In this document: in pieces, positions 39,282 to 47,793 of the stretch
Numbering within the stretch: the first letter of the stretch is position 1
How the letters are laid out: the number at the start of each line of letters is the position of its first letter
Origin: a virus
Direction: 5' to 3' (one strand)
IMG/VR virus record: IMGVR_UViG_3300010297_000006
Span: 1 to 56,659 of that record
DNA: 56,659 bases
Notes under the pieces: model-generated
Databases searched by the model: none
What the model was told of the DNA's origin: nothing
Seen by the model: only the letters and a program-made list of their open reading frames with translations
Made by a program: the position numbers and the translations under genes

Positions 39282-40104
39282 TTTTACATTATTAGCAGAA
39301 AATAAAAATCACGATTATATACAGCAAGCATACTTAGCTGCTTGCAGTATTAAAAAATATAACAAAAATGCAAATGTATGTTTAATTACTAACGACGAGA
39401 TAACACCTAAACAAAAAAGTGTATTTGATGATATTGTAGAAATACCATGGTATGAACAAAAAGAATCTAGATTCTCTGCAGAACATAGATGGAAAGTTTA
39501 TCATGCAACACCTTTTGATAAAACATTTGTATTAGATACAGATGTATTAGTATTAGAAAATATTGAACATTGGTGGAAGTTTTTAGATAAAAAAGATCTG
39601 TTTTTTACTTCTAATATTAAAACATATAGAGGTACAACATACAATACAGATTACTATAGACATTCATTTAAAACACATCAGTTACCAAATATATATTGTG
39701 CATTGTATTATTTTAAAAAATGTGATGATACACACACCTTTTTCAAGTTGCTAGAACTTGTAATGAATAACTGGGAATTATTTTATGGTCAGTTTGCTGG
39801 TGGTAAATACTTTCAGAAGTTTCCAAGTATGGATGTAAGTTGTGCTATCGCAGTAAAACTTTTAAATATTGAAAAACAAGTTACTAGCAACACAAGTTTT
39901 CCTCATTTGACACACATGAAGTTACATGGGCAAGATTGGTGGGATATTAAAACAGAGTCGTGGCAAGATAAGGTTGGTGTATATTTAGATGCCGATTGTG
40001 ATTTGTTTATAGGCAACTATAAGCAATCTGGAGTTTTTCATTATACTGAAAAAAACTTTGTAACACAAGAAATGATTGAAACATTTGAAAAAGGAATATT
40101 ATGA
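39274..40104 (+). CDS. GT-A-type glycosyltransferase-like protein with DTD motif, second copy
   Basis: I chose ATG 39274 (MANFTLLAENK); a TTG two codons earlier is also in frame. The 276 residues show the same plan as the preceding gene. The N-terminus is ENKNHDYIQQAYLAACSIKKY, then comes Asp88-Thr-Asp90 in FVLDTDVLVLENI, then a helical region and THMKLHGQDWW near 220. The reading is a metal-dependent sugar transferase with unknown donor and acceptor. It overlaps the upstream gene by eight bases and the downstream gene by ATGA, so all three proteins are made together. Confidence 0.6.
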   Translation: MANFTLLAENKNHDYIQQAYLAACSIKKYNKNANVCLITNDEITPKQKSVFDDIVEIPWYEQKESRFSAEHRWKVYHATPFDKTFVLDTDVLVLENIEHWWKFLDKKDLFFTSNIKTYRGTTYNTDYYRHSFKTHQLPNIYCALYYFKKCDDTHTFFKLLELVMNNWELFYGQFAGGKYFQKFPSMDVSCAIAVKLLNIEKQVTSNTSFPHLTHMKLHGQDWWDIKTESWQDKVGVYLDADCDLFIGNYKQSGVFHYTEKNFVTQEMIETFEKGIL

Positions 40105-40673
40105 GTGTATTTGTGAATGTAGACAAATATGTAACTTTTGACGAACATGGTAATCTTTTAGGAGTTTATAATAGAGTTCCTGATGATGCTAACTTTATTA
40201 AAGTTGATCCAAGTGATGTAGAAAATTTGATAACTGGTAAAGAACAGTTTAAAAACTATCTTGTGGTATTTGATAGCAAAGTAAAAATGCATGTGTTAAA
40301 ACATATATACAATGAAGATACTTATATGCAAAATATAAACGATCAAATATACAAGTTACCTACAATCTCAGATAATCCAGATTTAACAGTAACACAAGAT
40401 ACAAAAAATAAAAAATGGATTTTTACAGTTGATAAAAAAATACAACAAAATTTTAAACAAAATAAACTAAACTTTAATCAAGTTATGGGATTTAGTGTAA
40501 CTAAAAAAAATAATCCAAATCATTTACATAGATTTTTTGTAGTTGATATTTCTACAGTTATAAATGATGCACACACAATTGATTTTAACAGTGATTTAGA
40601 ACTTGACCCAGACGCATTTAGCGTGTATACTTCAAAGAGACTTGAAAGTTATTATCATGAGGTACTAGTATGA
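40101..40673 (+). CDS. Protein of unknown function within the glycosyltransferase operon
   Basis: The 190 residues have no motif I recognise. The N-terminal 30 residues (VDKYVTFDEHGNLLGVYNRV) look like a small beta hairpin. The middle is Lys/Asn-rich (KNKKWIFTVDKKIQQNFKQN), and the rest is predicted beta (HRFFVVDISTVINDAHTIDF). ATGA overlaps on both sides tie it to the two glycosyltransferase-like genes. It could be an accessory subunit or the protein that receives the modification. Neither is shown by the sequence. Confidence 0.6.
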   Translation: MSVFVNVDKYVTFDEHGNLLGVYNRVPDDANFIKVDPSDVENLITGKEQFKNYLVVFDSKVKMHVLKHIYNEDTYMQNINDQIYKLPTISDNPDLTVTQDTKNKKWIFTVDKKIQQNFKQNKLNFNQVMGFSVTKKNNPNHLHRFFVVDISTVINDAHTIDFNSDLELDPDAFSVYTSKRLESYYHEVLV

Positions 40674-41593
40674 CAGAGTTTAGGGTTTTAGACTACGATA
40701 TCATTTATCTTAGCTATGATGAACCAAACGCAGAAAAAAACTATGCAGATTTGTGCAAAAAAATTCCGTGGGCAAAACGTGTACACGGTGTAGAAGGTAG
40801 TGATGCTGCGCATAAAGCCTGTGCAGAATTAAGCGAAACTGATAGGTTTATTACAGTAGATGGTGATAACATTATTAATCCTTCTTTTCTTACAAAAAGT
40901 TTTAACTTAGATGACCATGAAGATGGACACTGGAATAGAAATGTAAGTTTAGAGGAGTGTGTGATTAGTTGGAGTGCCAAAAATACAATCAACGGTCTTG
41001 AATATGGTAACGGTGGAATCAAATGCTGGCCAAAGAAAAAAGTCTTAGAAATGCGCACCCATGAAAATGCAGATCCTAATAATCCACATGCACAAGTAGA
41101 TTTTTGTTGGGATATTGAATATATACAAATGAACGGTTGTTATTCAGAAATAATGAATAACGCTACTCCACAGCAAGCATGGCGTGCTGGATTCCGTGAG
41201 GGTGTAAAGATGGCACTTGACAGAGGAATGAAACCAAGTTTAGATGATTTTCATAAAAATCATTGGAAAAATCTACATAGATTGTATGTTTGGTTAATGG
41301 TAGGCGCCGATGTTGAAAACGGTGAATGGGCTATTTATGGTGCTAGAGAAGGCTTGTACAAAACAATGTGTACAGACTGGGATTTTGTTAATGTTCGTGA
41401 TTTTAAATGGCTTAATGAATATTGGAATAGCAAACAAATGAATGATGACGAAATGGAAGATAATACATTATCGCTTGGTTATAGTTTGATTGAAGAACTT
41501 GACTTGCCTATTGCAGCTCAGCCGTTTAATGGAAATCAAAGTCAGTTCTTCAAAACAGTGTACACAAATCCACCAAGAACTGCAAAGAGATAA
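40670..41593 (+). CDS. GT-A-like family protein with DGD motif
   Basis: The 307 residues begin with DIIYLSYDEPNAEKNYADL, followed by WAKRVHGVEGSDAAHKACAE and FITVDGDNII, in which Asp64-Gly-Asp66 takes the place of a DxD. This beginning is characteristic of a glycosyltransferase-like family common in marine phages and bacteria. The remaining part, with VSWSAKN-like and HWKNLHRLYVWLMVGADVENG segments, is helical and aromatic. It overlaps the preceding gene by ATGA and lies one base before the radical SAM block. The substrate is unknown. Confidence 0.6.
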   Translation: MTEFRVLDYDIIYLSYDEPNAEKNYADLCKKIPWAKRVHGVEGSDAAHKACAELSETDRFITVDGDNIINPSFLTKSFNLDDHEDGHWNRNVSLEECVISWSAKNTINGLEYGNGGIKCWPKKKVLEMRTHENADPNNPHAQVDFCWDIEYIQMNGCYSEIMNNATPQQAWRAGFREGVKMALDRGMKPSLDDFHKNHWKNLHRLYVWLMVGADVENGEWAIYGAREGLYKTMCTDWDFVNVRDFKWLNEYWNSKQMNDDEMEDNTLSLGYSLIEELDLPIAAQPFNGNQSQFFKTVYTNPPRTAKR

Positions 41594-41594
41594 T

Positions 41595-42977
41595 ATGTCA
41601 GAAAATACAGATAAACTTAAAAGTATTAATGCTATTACAACAAGGCATTTTTCTCCTACATTTTGTTTTGCAAAATGGTACCATACAACTATCTACTTGC
41701 AAACAGGTGAAACACACAGTTGTTATCACCCTGCTCCTCATCAAATTGATGTTGACGAGCTCCTAACCAATCCTAGTGCGTTGCATAATACAAAACAAAA
41801 GAAACAAGAACGCAGAGAGATGTTAGAAGGCAAACAATGTGTCGGATGTAACTATTGCTGGAATATTGAAAACATGGGAGACGATTATATTAGTGACCGT
41901 CATATTCGTAGTGGTAGTATTTACAGTGAAGAAAGATTGCAAGAAGTAAAGTTCAATCCTTGGGATTTTAATGTTAACCCTGAGTATATTGAAATTTCAT
42001 TTGGTAATGAATGCAACTTCCGTTGCGGATATTGTCATCCAAAAGCAAGTAGTAGATATTACAATGAAATCCGTCAACACGGTCCATATAACATGGTTAA
42101 AAATCATAGAAACGATATCGATTGGTTTCGTATATACGAAGAAGATAAAAATCCTTACTTACGTGCTTGGTGGAAATGGTGGCCTGAAGTTAGCAAGACA
42201 CTAAACATTTTACGTGTTACTGGCGGAGAGCCTACAATACAAAAAAGCACATATAGACTGTTTGAAGAACTTGAAAAAGATCCAAAGCCACATCTTGAAC
42301 TAAATGTGAACAGTAATCTTGGCGGCAAAGAAAAACAACTAGAAAAGTTTACTGATAGTGTAAACAGTTTGTTAAGTCAAAATAAAATTAAACAGTTTAA
42401 GTTATTCAGCAGCATTGATACTTGGGGGCCTCGTGCAGAATATATTAGAGACGGTTTAGACTTAGAAGTGTTTGAACGTAACTTAGATTACTTTATGCGT
42501 AATACCACTGCGCCTGTAACATTTATGATTACGTTTAGTTTGTTTAGTGTAACTACGTTTGAAACTTTACTAGAAAAAATGCTAGAATGGCGCCGTAAGT
42601 ATAATGATGTAAACAGTGGCAGATGGCAACGTATTCATTTTGATACACCATATCTAAAAGAGCCGTTGCAATATGATATAAATATTTTGCCTAAAGAGCA
42701 GTACCTGCCCTATATGGAAAAACATTTACAGTTTATTAGAGAAAATGTACAAGAAGGTAGTAAAAATCATTTTAGTGAATTAGAGTACGAAAAGTTTCGT
42801 CGTGTAGTTGATTACATGAGGTCTACAGAATATACTCCTGATAGAGTTAGAGAAGGTCGTCGAGATTTTTGGAACTTTTTTAAAGAACAAGATCGTAGAC
42901 GTAACGTAGATTTTGAATCTACCTTTCCTGAAATGAATGATTTCTTTGACCTATGTAAGGAAGCAAATGGATTTTGA
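41595..42977 (+). CDS. Radical SAM enzyme with N-terminal SPASM-like cysteine module (1)
   Basis: I chose ATG 41595 (MSENTDKL), just after the previous stop; an open frame from 41490 would overlap the upstream gene by 104 bases. The 460 residues carry the 4Fe-4S/SAM motif Cys140-Cys144-Cys147 (CNFRCGYC) and VTGGEP near 215. Before the core lies a cysteine module: FCFAKWYH near 23, SCYHP near 42, and CVGCNYCW near 82. That resembles an auxiliary-cluster (SPASM or twitch) region placed at the N-terminus. The C-terminus has RAEYIRDG near 282 and DFESTFPEM near the end, both shared with the two genes that follow. Such enzymes modify peptides or small molecules by radical chemistry. Confidence 0.85.
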   Translation: MSENTDKLKSINAITTRHFSPTFCFAKWYHTTIYLQTGETHSCYHPAPHQIDVDELLTNPSALHNTKQKKQERREMLEGKQCVGCNYCWNIENMGDDYISDRHIRSGSIYSEERLQEVKFNPWDFNVNPEYIEISFGNECNFRCGYCHPKASSRYYNEIRQHGPYNMVKNHRNDIDWFRIYEEDKNPYLRAWWKWWPEVSKTLNILRVTGGEPTIQKSTYRLFEELEKDPKPHLELNVNSNLGGKEKQLEKFTDSVNSLLSQNKIKQFKLFSSIDTWGPRAEYIRDGLDLEVFERNLDYFMRNTTAPVTFMITFSLFSVTTFETLLEKMLEWRRKYNDVNSGRWQRIHFDTPYLKEPLQYDINILPKEQYLPYMEKHLQFIRENVQEGSKNHFSELEYEKFRRVVDYMRSTEYTPDRVREGRRDFWNFFKEQDRRRNVDFESTFPEMNDFFDLCKEANGF

Positions 42978-44196
42978 CAAAGAAAAGTTATTAAATAGTA
43001 AAACATTTTGCATGTTTCCGTGGATACATTTAAACGTTACCCCAAAGGGTGATGTTTATCCCTGTTGTAGCAGTGATTATACTGATCCTTTTGATAATGT
43101 AAAAAACAAACCTTTGTCTGAAATATTTAATGATAAACTTATGCGTGAACTACGCTTGAGAATGCTTAATGATGAAAAAAGCAGTATTTGTGAATATTGT
43201 TACAAACATGAAAAAAGCAGTCCTTTTAGTTTTAGAACATATAGTTTAGAAAACTTTAGTAAATATTTTGACGAAGTAGTTCCAACTACTGAAGACGATG
43301 GAACTGTTGCAGATTTCAAAATGCGTTACTTTGATGTTAGATTTAGTAATATTTGCAACTTTAAATGTAGGACCTGCGGTGCAGAGTTTAGTAGTCAATG
43401 GGCGCAAGAAATGAAACAGCATGATCATGTTCCGCCTAACTATAGAATAATCAATCACGCCGATTCATCTGGTAAACTTTTAGAAGAAATAAAATCTCAA
43501 GTATGTCATATGGACATGGCATATTTTGCCGGTGGCGAACCGTTGATTACAGACGAACATTATCAAATACTTGAAGAAATGATACAAGGTGGATATAATA
43601 AACAAATCACTTTGCGATATAATACTAACATGAGCAACTTCAAATATAAAAAATATGATATATTAGATTTATGGAGTAGATTTAAAAAAGTAGAAATAAG
43701 TGCTAGTTTAGATCACTATGGAAAACGTGCTGAATATTTGAGGCATGGAACAGATTGGGCTGTTGTTGAAGAAAACTTAAAAAGTATTAGGAATTTAGAT
43801 TACATTGATTACCAGTTTAACACAGTACTAAGTGTATTTAATTATAGAACTTTGGCTGATTTTTTTACATACTTAATGAACAAAGATTTATTTAGACATA
43901 AAGATAGTATTAGTATATATAGAGCAATAACACCTTCTTATTTTTGTGCTCATGCATTGCCAGTAAGTCTAAAAGAAATTGGTAATAGTAACAATCAAAA
44001 ACTTTACGACTTTATGAGTAAAGATGGATGGTGGCCATCTCTACACGTTAAGGATGCAATGAATTTTGCAAATGAACAAGACACTTGGGACAATGAAAAA
44101 CAACAGTTTCAACATCATATACAAAGACGTGACGAGATAAGAAATGAAGACTTTTGTCAAACTTTTCCAGAACTTGCGGAGATGATGGATGGATAA
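42967..44196 (+). CDS. Radical SAM enzyme with N-terminal SPASM-like cysteine module (2)
   Basis: The start ATG 42967 overlaps the upstream stop by 11 bases. The 409 residues open with FCMFPWIHLNVTPKGDVYPC followed by a second Cys, and CEYCYKHE near 75, the N-terminal auxiliary-cluster-like module. The radical SAM triad is Cys130-Cys134-Cys137 (CNFKCRTC), with FAGGEPL near 185. Later come ASLDHYGKRAEYLRHGTDW near 245 and DFCQTFPEL near the C-terminus. The triad positions are identical to those in the next gene, so the two are close tandem paralogues. The reaction is unknown; radical modification of a peptide or carbohydrate is the likely class. Confidence 0.88.
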   Translation: MDFDKEKLLNSKTFCMFPWIHLNVTPKGDVYPCCSSDYTDPFDNVKNKPLSEIFNDKLMRELRLRMLNDEKSSICEYCYKHEKSSPFSFRTYSLENFSKYFDEVVPTTEDDGTVADFKMRYFDVRFSNICNFKCRTCGAEFSSQWAQEMKQHDHVPPNYRIINHADSSGKLLEEIKSQVCHMDMAYFAGGEPLITDEHYQILEEMIQGGYNKQITLRYNTNMSNFKYKKYDILDLWSRFKKVEISASLDHYGKRAEYLRHGTDWAVVEENLKSIRNLDYIDYQFNTVLSVFNYRTLADFFTYLMNKDLFRHKDSISIYRAITPSYFCAHALPVSLKEIGNSNNQKLYDFMSKDGWWPSLHVKDAMNFANEQDTWDNEKQQFQHHIQRRDEIRNEDFCQTFPELAEMMDG

Positions 44197-45472
44197 AGAA
44201 CATTTATTAAAAGAAAACAAAGCATTTTGCATTTTACCATGGATTCATATGCATGCCTGGCCTGATGGCAGAGTTATGCCTTGTTGTATTGCAGACAGCG
44301 ATCAGCCTTTTGCTAACTTAAAACAAAGTAGTATCGAAGAAGCGTGGAACAGTGATAGATATAAAGAACTGCGTCTTGCTATGCTAAATGGAGAAAGACT
44401 TGATTGTTGTAGACGTTGTTACGAGTTAGAAGATAGGACCTATGTGTGGACTCTTCGTAAAAATCACAATCATTGGTATGGAGATAAACATTTTGATTTA
44501 GTGCGGCAAACTAACAACGATGGTAGTATCGACGAAATGCGTATGGTATATTTAGATGTAAGATTTAGTAATATTTGTAACATGAAGTGTCGTAGTTGTG
44601 GTCCTGAACTTAGCAGTCTACATGCTAAAGAACACGGTGAACTATATGGTAAACATGAAGTTGCAAATATACTTAATAATGATGGCGAGATTATTATTAA
44701 TATTGCAAAAAAGAATAACTTTTGGGAAGATTTACAAAAATACTTGCCGGATTGCGAAGAAGTTTATTTTGCAGGCGGCGAAGCACTTATTACCGAAGAA
44801 CATTATAAGATATTAGATAAATGGTTAGAAACTAATAAAACTGATGTAGCATTACGTTACACTACAAACTTCAGTAATTTTAAGTACAAACGTAAAAGTA
44901 TTCTTGAATATTGGAAGCAGTTTAACGATATACATGTTAGTGCAAGTTTAGATTGCAACGGCGCACGAGCAGAATATAGTCGTCATGGAACAGATTGGGG
45001 TCAGATTGAACGTAATCGTTTACAGATGATTGAAGAAGTACCACATGTGCATTTCGAATTAACACCAACTATAAGTTTGTACAATGTTTGGAACTGGCCA
45101 GACTTTCACATGGACTGGGTTGAGCGTGGTTTAGTTGATATTGAAAATTGCAGACTTAACATGTTAACTGGTCCAGATTTTATGCGAGTTGATTATATAC
45201 CTGAGCATTATAAACAAGAACTAAGAAGTAAATATATTGATTACAAGGCATGGGCATTTGATAAAATTAAAGATCGAGCAATGGCTAAGCCTGAGATAAT
45301 CAAAGATGTTATTGGAAAGATTGATAGTGTTATTCAGTTCTTCAACGCTGGAACTTTAAATGAATCAAAACTAAAGCAGTTTTTTGACAATAATCATAGA
45401 TTAGATCAATATCGTGGAGAAGATTTTTGGAGCACATTTCCTGAAATGGAATGGTTAAGAAACTATGTCTAA
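44189..45472 (+). CDS. Radical SAM enzyme with N-terminal SPASM-like cysteine module (3)
   Basis: The 427 residues closely follow the previous gene: FCILPWIHMHAWPDGRVMPC plus a second Cys near 14-34, CRRCYELE near 75, the triad Cys130-Cys134-Cys137 (CNMKCRSC), FAGGEAL near 195, ASLDCNGARAEYSRHGTDW near 255, and DFWSTFPEM at the end. In the GGE motif the usual Pro is Ala (GGEAL). It overlaps the neighbours on both sides by eight bases. It may be a sequential enzyme acting on the same substrate as its paralogues. No precursor peptide gene is visible nearby. Confidence 0.88.
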   Translation: MDKEHLLKENKAFCILPWIHMHAWPDGRVMPCCIADSDQPFANLKQSSIEEAWNSDRYKELRLAMLNGERLDCCRRCYELEDRTYVWTLRKNHNHWYGDKHFDLVRQTNNDGSIDEMRMVYLDVRFSNICNMKCRSCGPELSSLHAKEHGELYGKHEVANILNNDGEIIINIAKKNNFWEDLQKYLPDCEEVYFAGGEALITEEHYKILDKWLETNKTDVALRYTTNFSNFKYKRKSILEYWKQFNDIHVSASLDCNGARAEYSRHGTDWGQIERNRLQMIEEVPHVHFELTPTISLYNVWNWPDFHMDWVERGLVDIENCRLNMLTGPDFMRVDYIPEHYKQELRSKYIDYKAWAFDKIKDRAMAKPEIIKDVIGKIDSVIQFFNAGTLNESKLKQFFDNNHRLDQYRGEDFWSTFPEMEWLRNYV

Positions 45473-46427
45473 GTTACTAAAAATTACACCTATGGCAGAA
45501 CCGTATGCTTGTATTACTTGGCAAGTAAACAACTTTTGTAACTTTCAGTGTACTTATTGCAATCCAGGTAACTGGGCAGGAGATGTTAGAAATAATGGTA
45601 ACCTAGATCAATATATTGAAAATGTAACAAAGATTTTTAAAACTTACCAAGACAAAGGATACAAATATTTTAAAATATTCTACAGCGGAGGAGAACCAAC
45701 ACATTGGGAAAACTTTATTCCTCTTACAGAATACCTAAAAGATTGGTTAGGTGATAGTTTAACAGTTAGTGTAAACACAAATCTTAGTAGACCAAAAAAA
45801 TATTGGGAGCAACATTATCATTTGTTTAATGACATTGTTGCAAGTTTTCATGTAGAGTTTAGTAAGAAAGAAAGGTATATTGAAAACGCAAAGTTTTTGT
45901 GCGACAAAGTAAACTATTTGTGTACAAAAATGCTGATGCACGAAGAACGCTTTTGGGAGATTGTTGAGTTTGGAAATCGGGTAAGAGAAGAAGTACCAAA
46001 CTATAACTTAGAATGGACACCTCTGTTTGATGAAATGAGTGTGAATGCAGGACCTTGGGAGTACAGTGATCCTGAAAAAGTAAAGTTTTTAGAAGAAGCA
46101 CAGTTTGAAACTGTTGAAAAACTTCCCAAGCCTTACAATCCAAACAAAGCTGTAAGCATGGCACATTATACTGATACTATTGAACCTATTAACAGTAACA
46201 AGATTATTGCTGCCCGACAAAACTTTTTTAAAGGCTGGAAATGTTTTGTAGATGATGCTCTTTTTATTAATCCAAGAGGAGAAATATCAAGTGCAAGTTG
46301 CGGTGTTGGAAGAAATCATGGAAATATTTTAGATAAAGACTTGCAATTTACTACAAGACCTGTTATATGTAGTAAAGAGCATTGTCATTGCGGAACTGAT
46401 ATTATTATACCAAAAGAACGATTATGA
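45465..46427 (+). CDS. Radical SAM enzyme with C-terminal cysteine cluster (4)
   Basis: The 320 residues have the radical SAM triad near the N-terminus, Cys25-Cys29-Cys32 (CNFQCTYC), and FYSGGEPTHW near 73. Unlike the three upstream enzymes, its extra cysteines lie at the C-terminus: KCFVDDALFINPRGEISSAS followed by Cys near 262-282, then CSKEHCHCG near 306. That is the usual SPASM or twitch order, with an auxiliary iron-sulfur cluster. It overlaps the upstream gene by eight bases and the downstream gene by ATGA. The reaction is not known. It probably acts in the same pathway, because all four radical SAM genes are in one transcript. Confidence 0.85.
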   Translation: MSKLLKITPMAEPYACITWQVNNFCNFQCTYCNPGNWAGDVRNNGNLDQYIENVTKIFKTYQDKGYKYFKIFYSGGEPTHWENFIPLTEYLKDWLGDSLTVSVNTNLSRPKKYWEQHYHLFNDIVASFHVEFSKKERYIENAKFLCDKVNYLCTKMLMHEERFWEIVEFGNRVREEVPNYNLEWTPLFDEMSVNAGPWEYSDPEKVKFLEEAQFETVEKLPKPYNPNKAVSMAHYTDTIEPINSNKIIAARQNFFKGWKCFVDDALFINPRGEISSASCGVGRNHGNILDKDLQFTTRPVICSKEHCHCGTDIIIPKERL

Positions 46428-47074
46428 ATATAGAAGAATGGCAAATATTTTATAAGTATCAAAACAGAGGAATGGTACGTCCTAACATTGTTTATGTTCC
46501 TCGCATTAGTCCAAATAAAAGCATATTTTGTATGCAATATCAATATGATCGCAGATACTTTTTTGATAGAGCAGGATATACCCAAGCACATATCGATTTC
46601 TTTTTTGAAAATGAATGCAAATGGCTAGAGCATGTTCAAAAAGAAAAGTTTGCTCCAGAGATTATTGATATCGATAAAAAGAAACAACTGATATTTTTCA
46701 AATGGTATGATACAAGTTTAAATCATTTAATAGAAAAAGCCAAATGGAAGAATGATTACACAAATAAAGTAAATGATGTTCTCGATGCATTAGAAAAACA
46801 TAATATGATTAAAATGAACTTTTATCCTCATAATGCATATTTAGATGATAATGATAATGTACGCATACATGATTTTTATGCATGTGCTAGTTTAAACTCT
46901 CCTTATATCCACATGGATAAAATTGAAGTTATTTTAGGTAATATCAACAAGTTTTATTATGAAAGACATACAACTGACGGATTAGTAAATCTCAAAGATA
47001 TGTATATTGAAGTTATTAAAAATAATAGAGGAGAATGGCCAGTTTGTCTGACTACAAATTTACAAACATATTAA
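46424..47074 (+). CDS. Degenerate kinase-fold protein
   Basis: The 216 residues resemble a small kinase or phosphotransferase of the LPS-kinase or aminoglycoside-kinase kind. NECKWLEHVQKEKFAPEIID near 65 is followed by LIFFKWYDTSLNHLI, typical of the hinge region. NFYPHNAYLDDNDNVRIHDF near 131-150 corresponds to the catalytic loop and metal-binding Asp. The usual HGD of the loop reads NFY here, but the Asn of PHN and the Asp of HDF are kept. The catalytic Asp therefore seems lost, making it either a pseudokinase or a diverged phosphotransferase. ATGA links it to the radical SAM gene upstream. Confidence 0.45.
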   Translation: MNIEEWQIFYKYQNRGMVRPNIVYVPRISPNKSIFCMQYQYDRRYFFDRAGYTQAHIDFFFENECKWLEHVQKEKFAPEIIDIDKKKQLIFFKWYDTSLNHLIEKAKWKNDYTNKVNDVLDALEKHNMIKMNFYPHNAYLDDNDNVRIHDFYACASLNSPYIHMDKIEVILGNINKFYYERHTTDGLVNLKDMYIEVIKNNRGEWPVCLTTNLQTY

Positions 47075-47793
47075 TCAATGGTTGTAGTCATGCAGCCGGA
47101 AGTGAAATTTTTAGAAGTGGATTAGGAGACCATCCTGAAAACAGAAAACGATCTTTTGGTGCTAAACTAGCAAATAGATTAGGTGTAGATAAAACAGATT
47201 TAAGTGTACCTGGTGCTAGTAATGATTACATAGCTAGAACAACTTTATTTTATATACTAGATAATCCTCGACGTGCAAAAAATACCTTGTTTTTAATACA
47301 TTGGACAGGTGAACATAGAACAGAAATGTTTTATGATACACCTGATGATAGTTTAAATGATGTATACGATTTTGTAGATTATGTTCCAGATAAACAGGCT
47401 GGACATGTACATCATGATCATTCTAGTAAACTGTTTCCAAAAAAGTTTGATAATAATCAAAAGGTATTAAGGAAACATTTATTTTACAGTAGTACTCATT
47501 GGTATGTAAAAAGATATTTAAATATTATACAAACACAAACTATTATCAAAAATATAGAAGCGCCCTTTATTTTTGCAAATGCATTTCAAGCATGTAAAAA
47601 CGGAGGTAGATATCAGTTTTACAGAAATAAAATAGATAGAAATAGGTTTAAAAACTTTGATAACCCAGAAGAAAGTTTTTGGGAACATTGTAAAGATAAA
47701 GGCTTTGATATATCTGGACAAAAATTTTGGCATCATAAAGAAGATGCACACGAATATTGGGCAGATAAACTATTCAATGATTATTTCACCTAG
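47035..47793 (+). CDS. SGNH-hydrolase-like protein (first of three)
   Basis: The 252 residues have block I INGCSHAAG with Ser18, a GASNDYI block near 60, and a C-terminal KEDAHEYWADKLF that could hold the Asp/His pair. This is the order of SGNH hydrolases, which act as esterases or sugar O-acetyl enzymes. The ATG at 47035 overlaps the upstream gene by 40 bases and is only one base after GGAG. The TTG at 47044, nine bases after GGAG, is a plausible alternative start. The 3' end overlaps the minus-strand gene by 24 bases. Its role is probably removal or transfer of an acyl group on a glycan. Confidence 0.6.
   Translation: MASLSDYKFTNILINGCSHAAGSEIFRSGLGDHPENRKRSFGAKLANRLGVDKTDLSVPGASNDYIARTTLFYILDNPRRAKNTLFLIHWTGEHRTEMFYDTPDDSLNDVYDFVDYVPDKQAGHVHHDHSSKLFPKKFDNNQKVLRKHLFYSSTHWYVKRYLNIIQTQTIIKNIEAPFIFANAFQACKNGGRYQFYRNKIDRNRFKNFDNPEESFWEHCKDKGFDISGQKFWHHKEDAHEYWADKLFNDYFT

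Noticed and set aside
41490-41594. Possible N-terminal extension of the first radical SAM gene
   Set aside because: It lies inside the DGD-type transferase gene in another frame; ATG 41595 directly after that gene's stop fits the operon pattern.
38092-47793. A small precursor peptide for the radical SAM enzymes
   Set aside because: The genes overlap or abut throughout, leaving no room for a separate short peptide gene; no leader-peptide-like frame was found.
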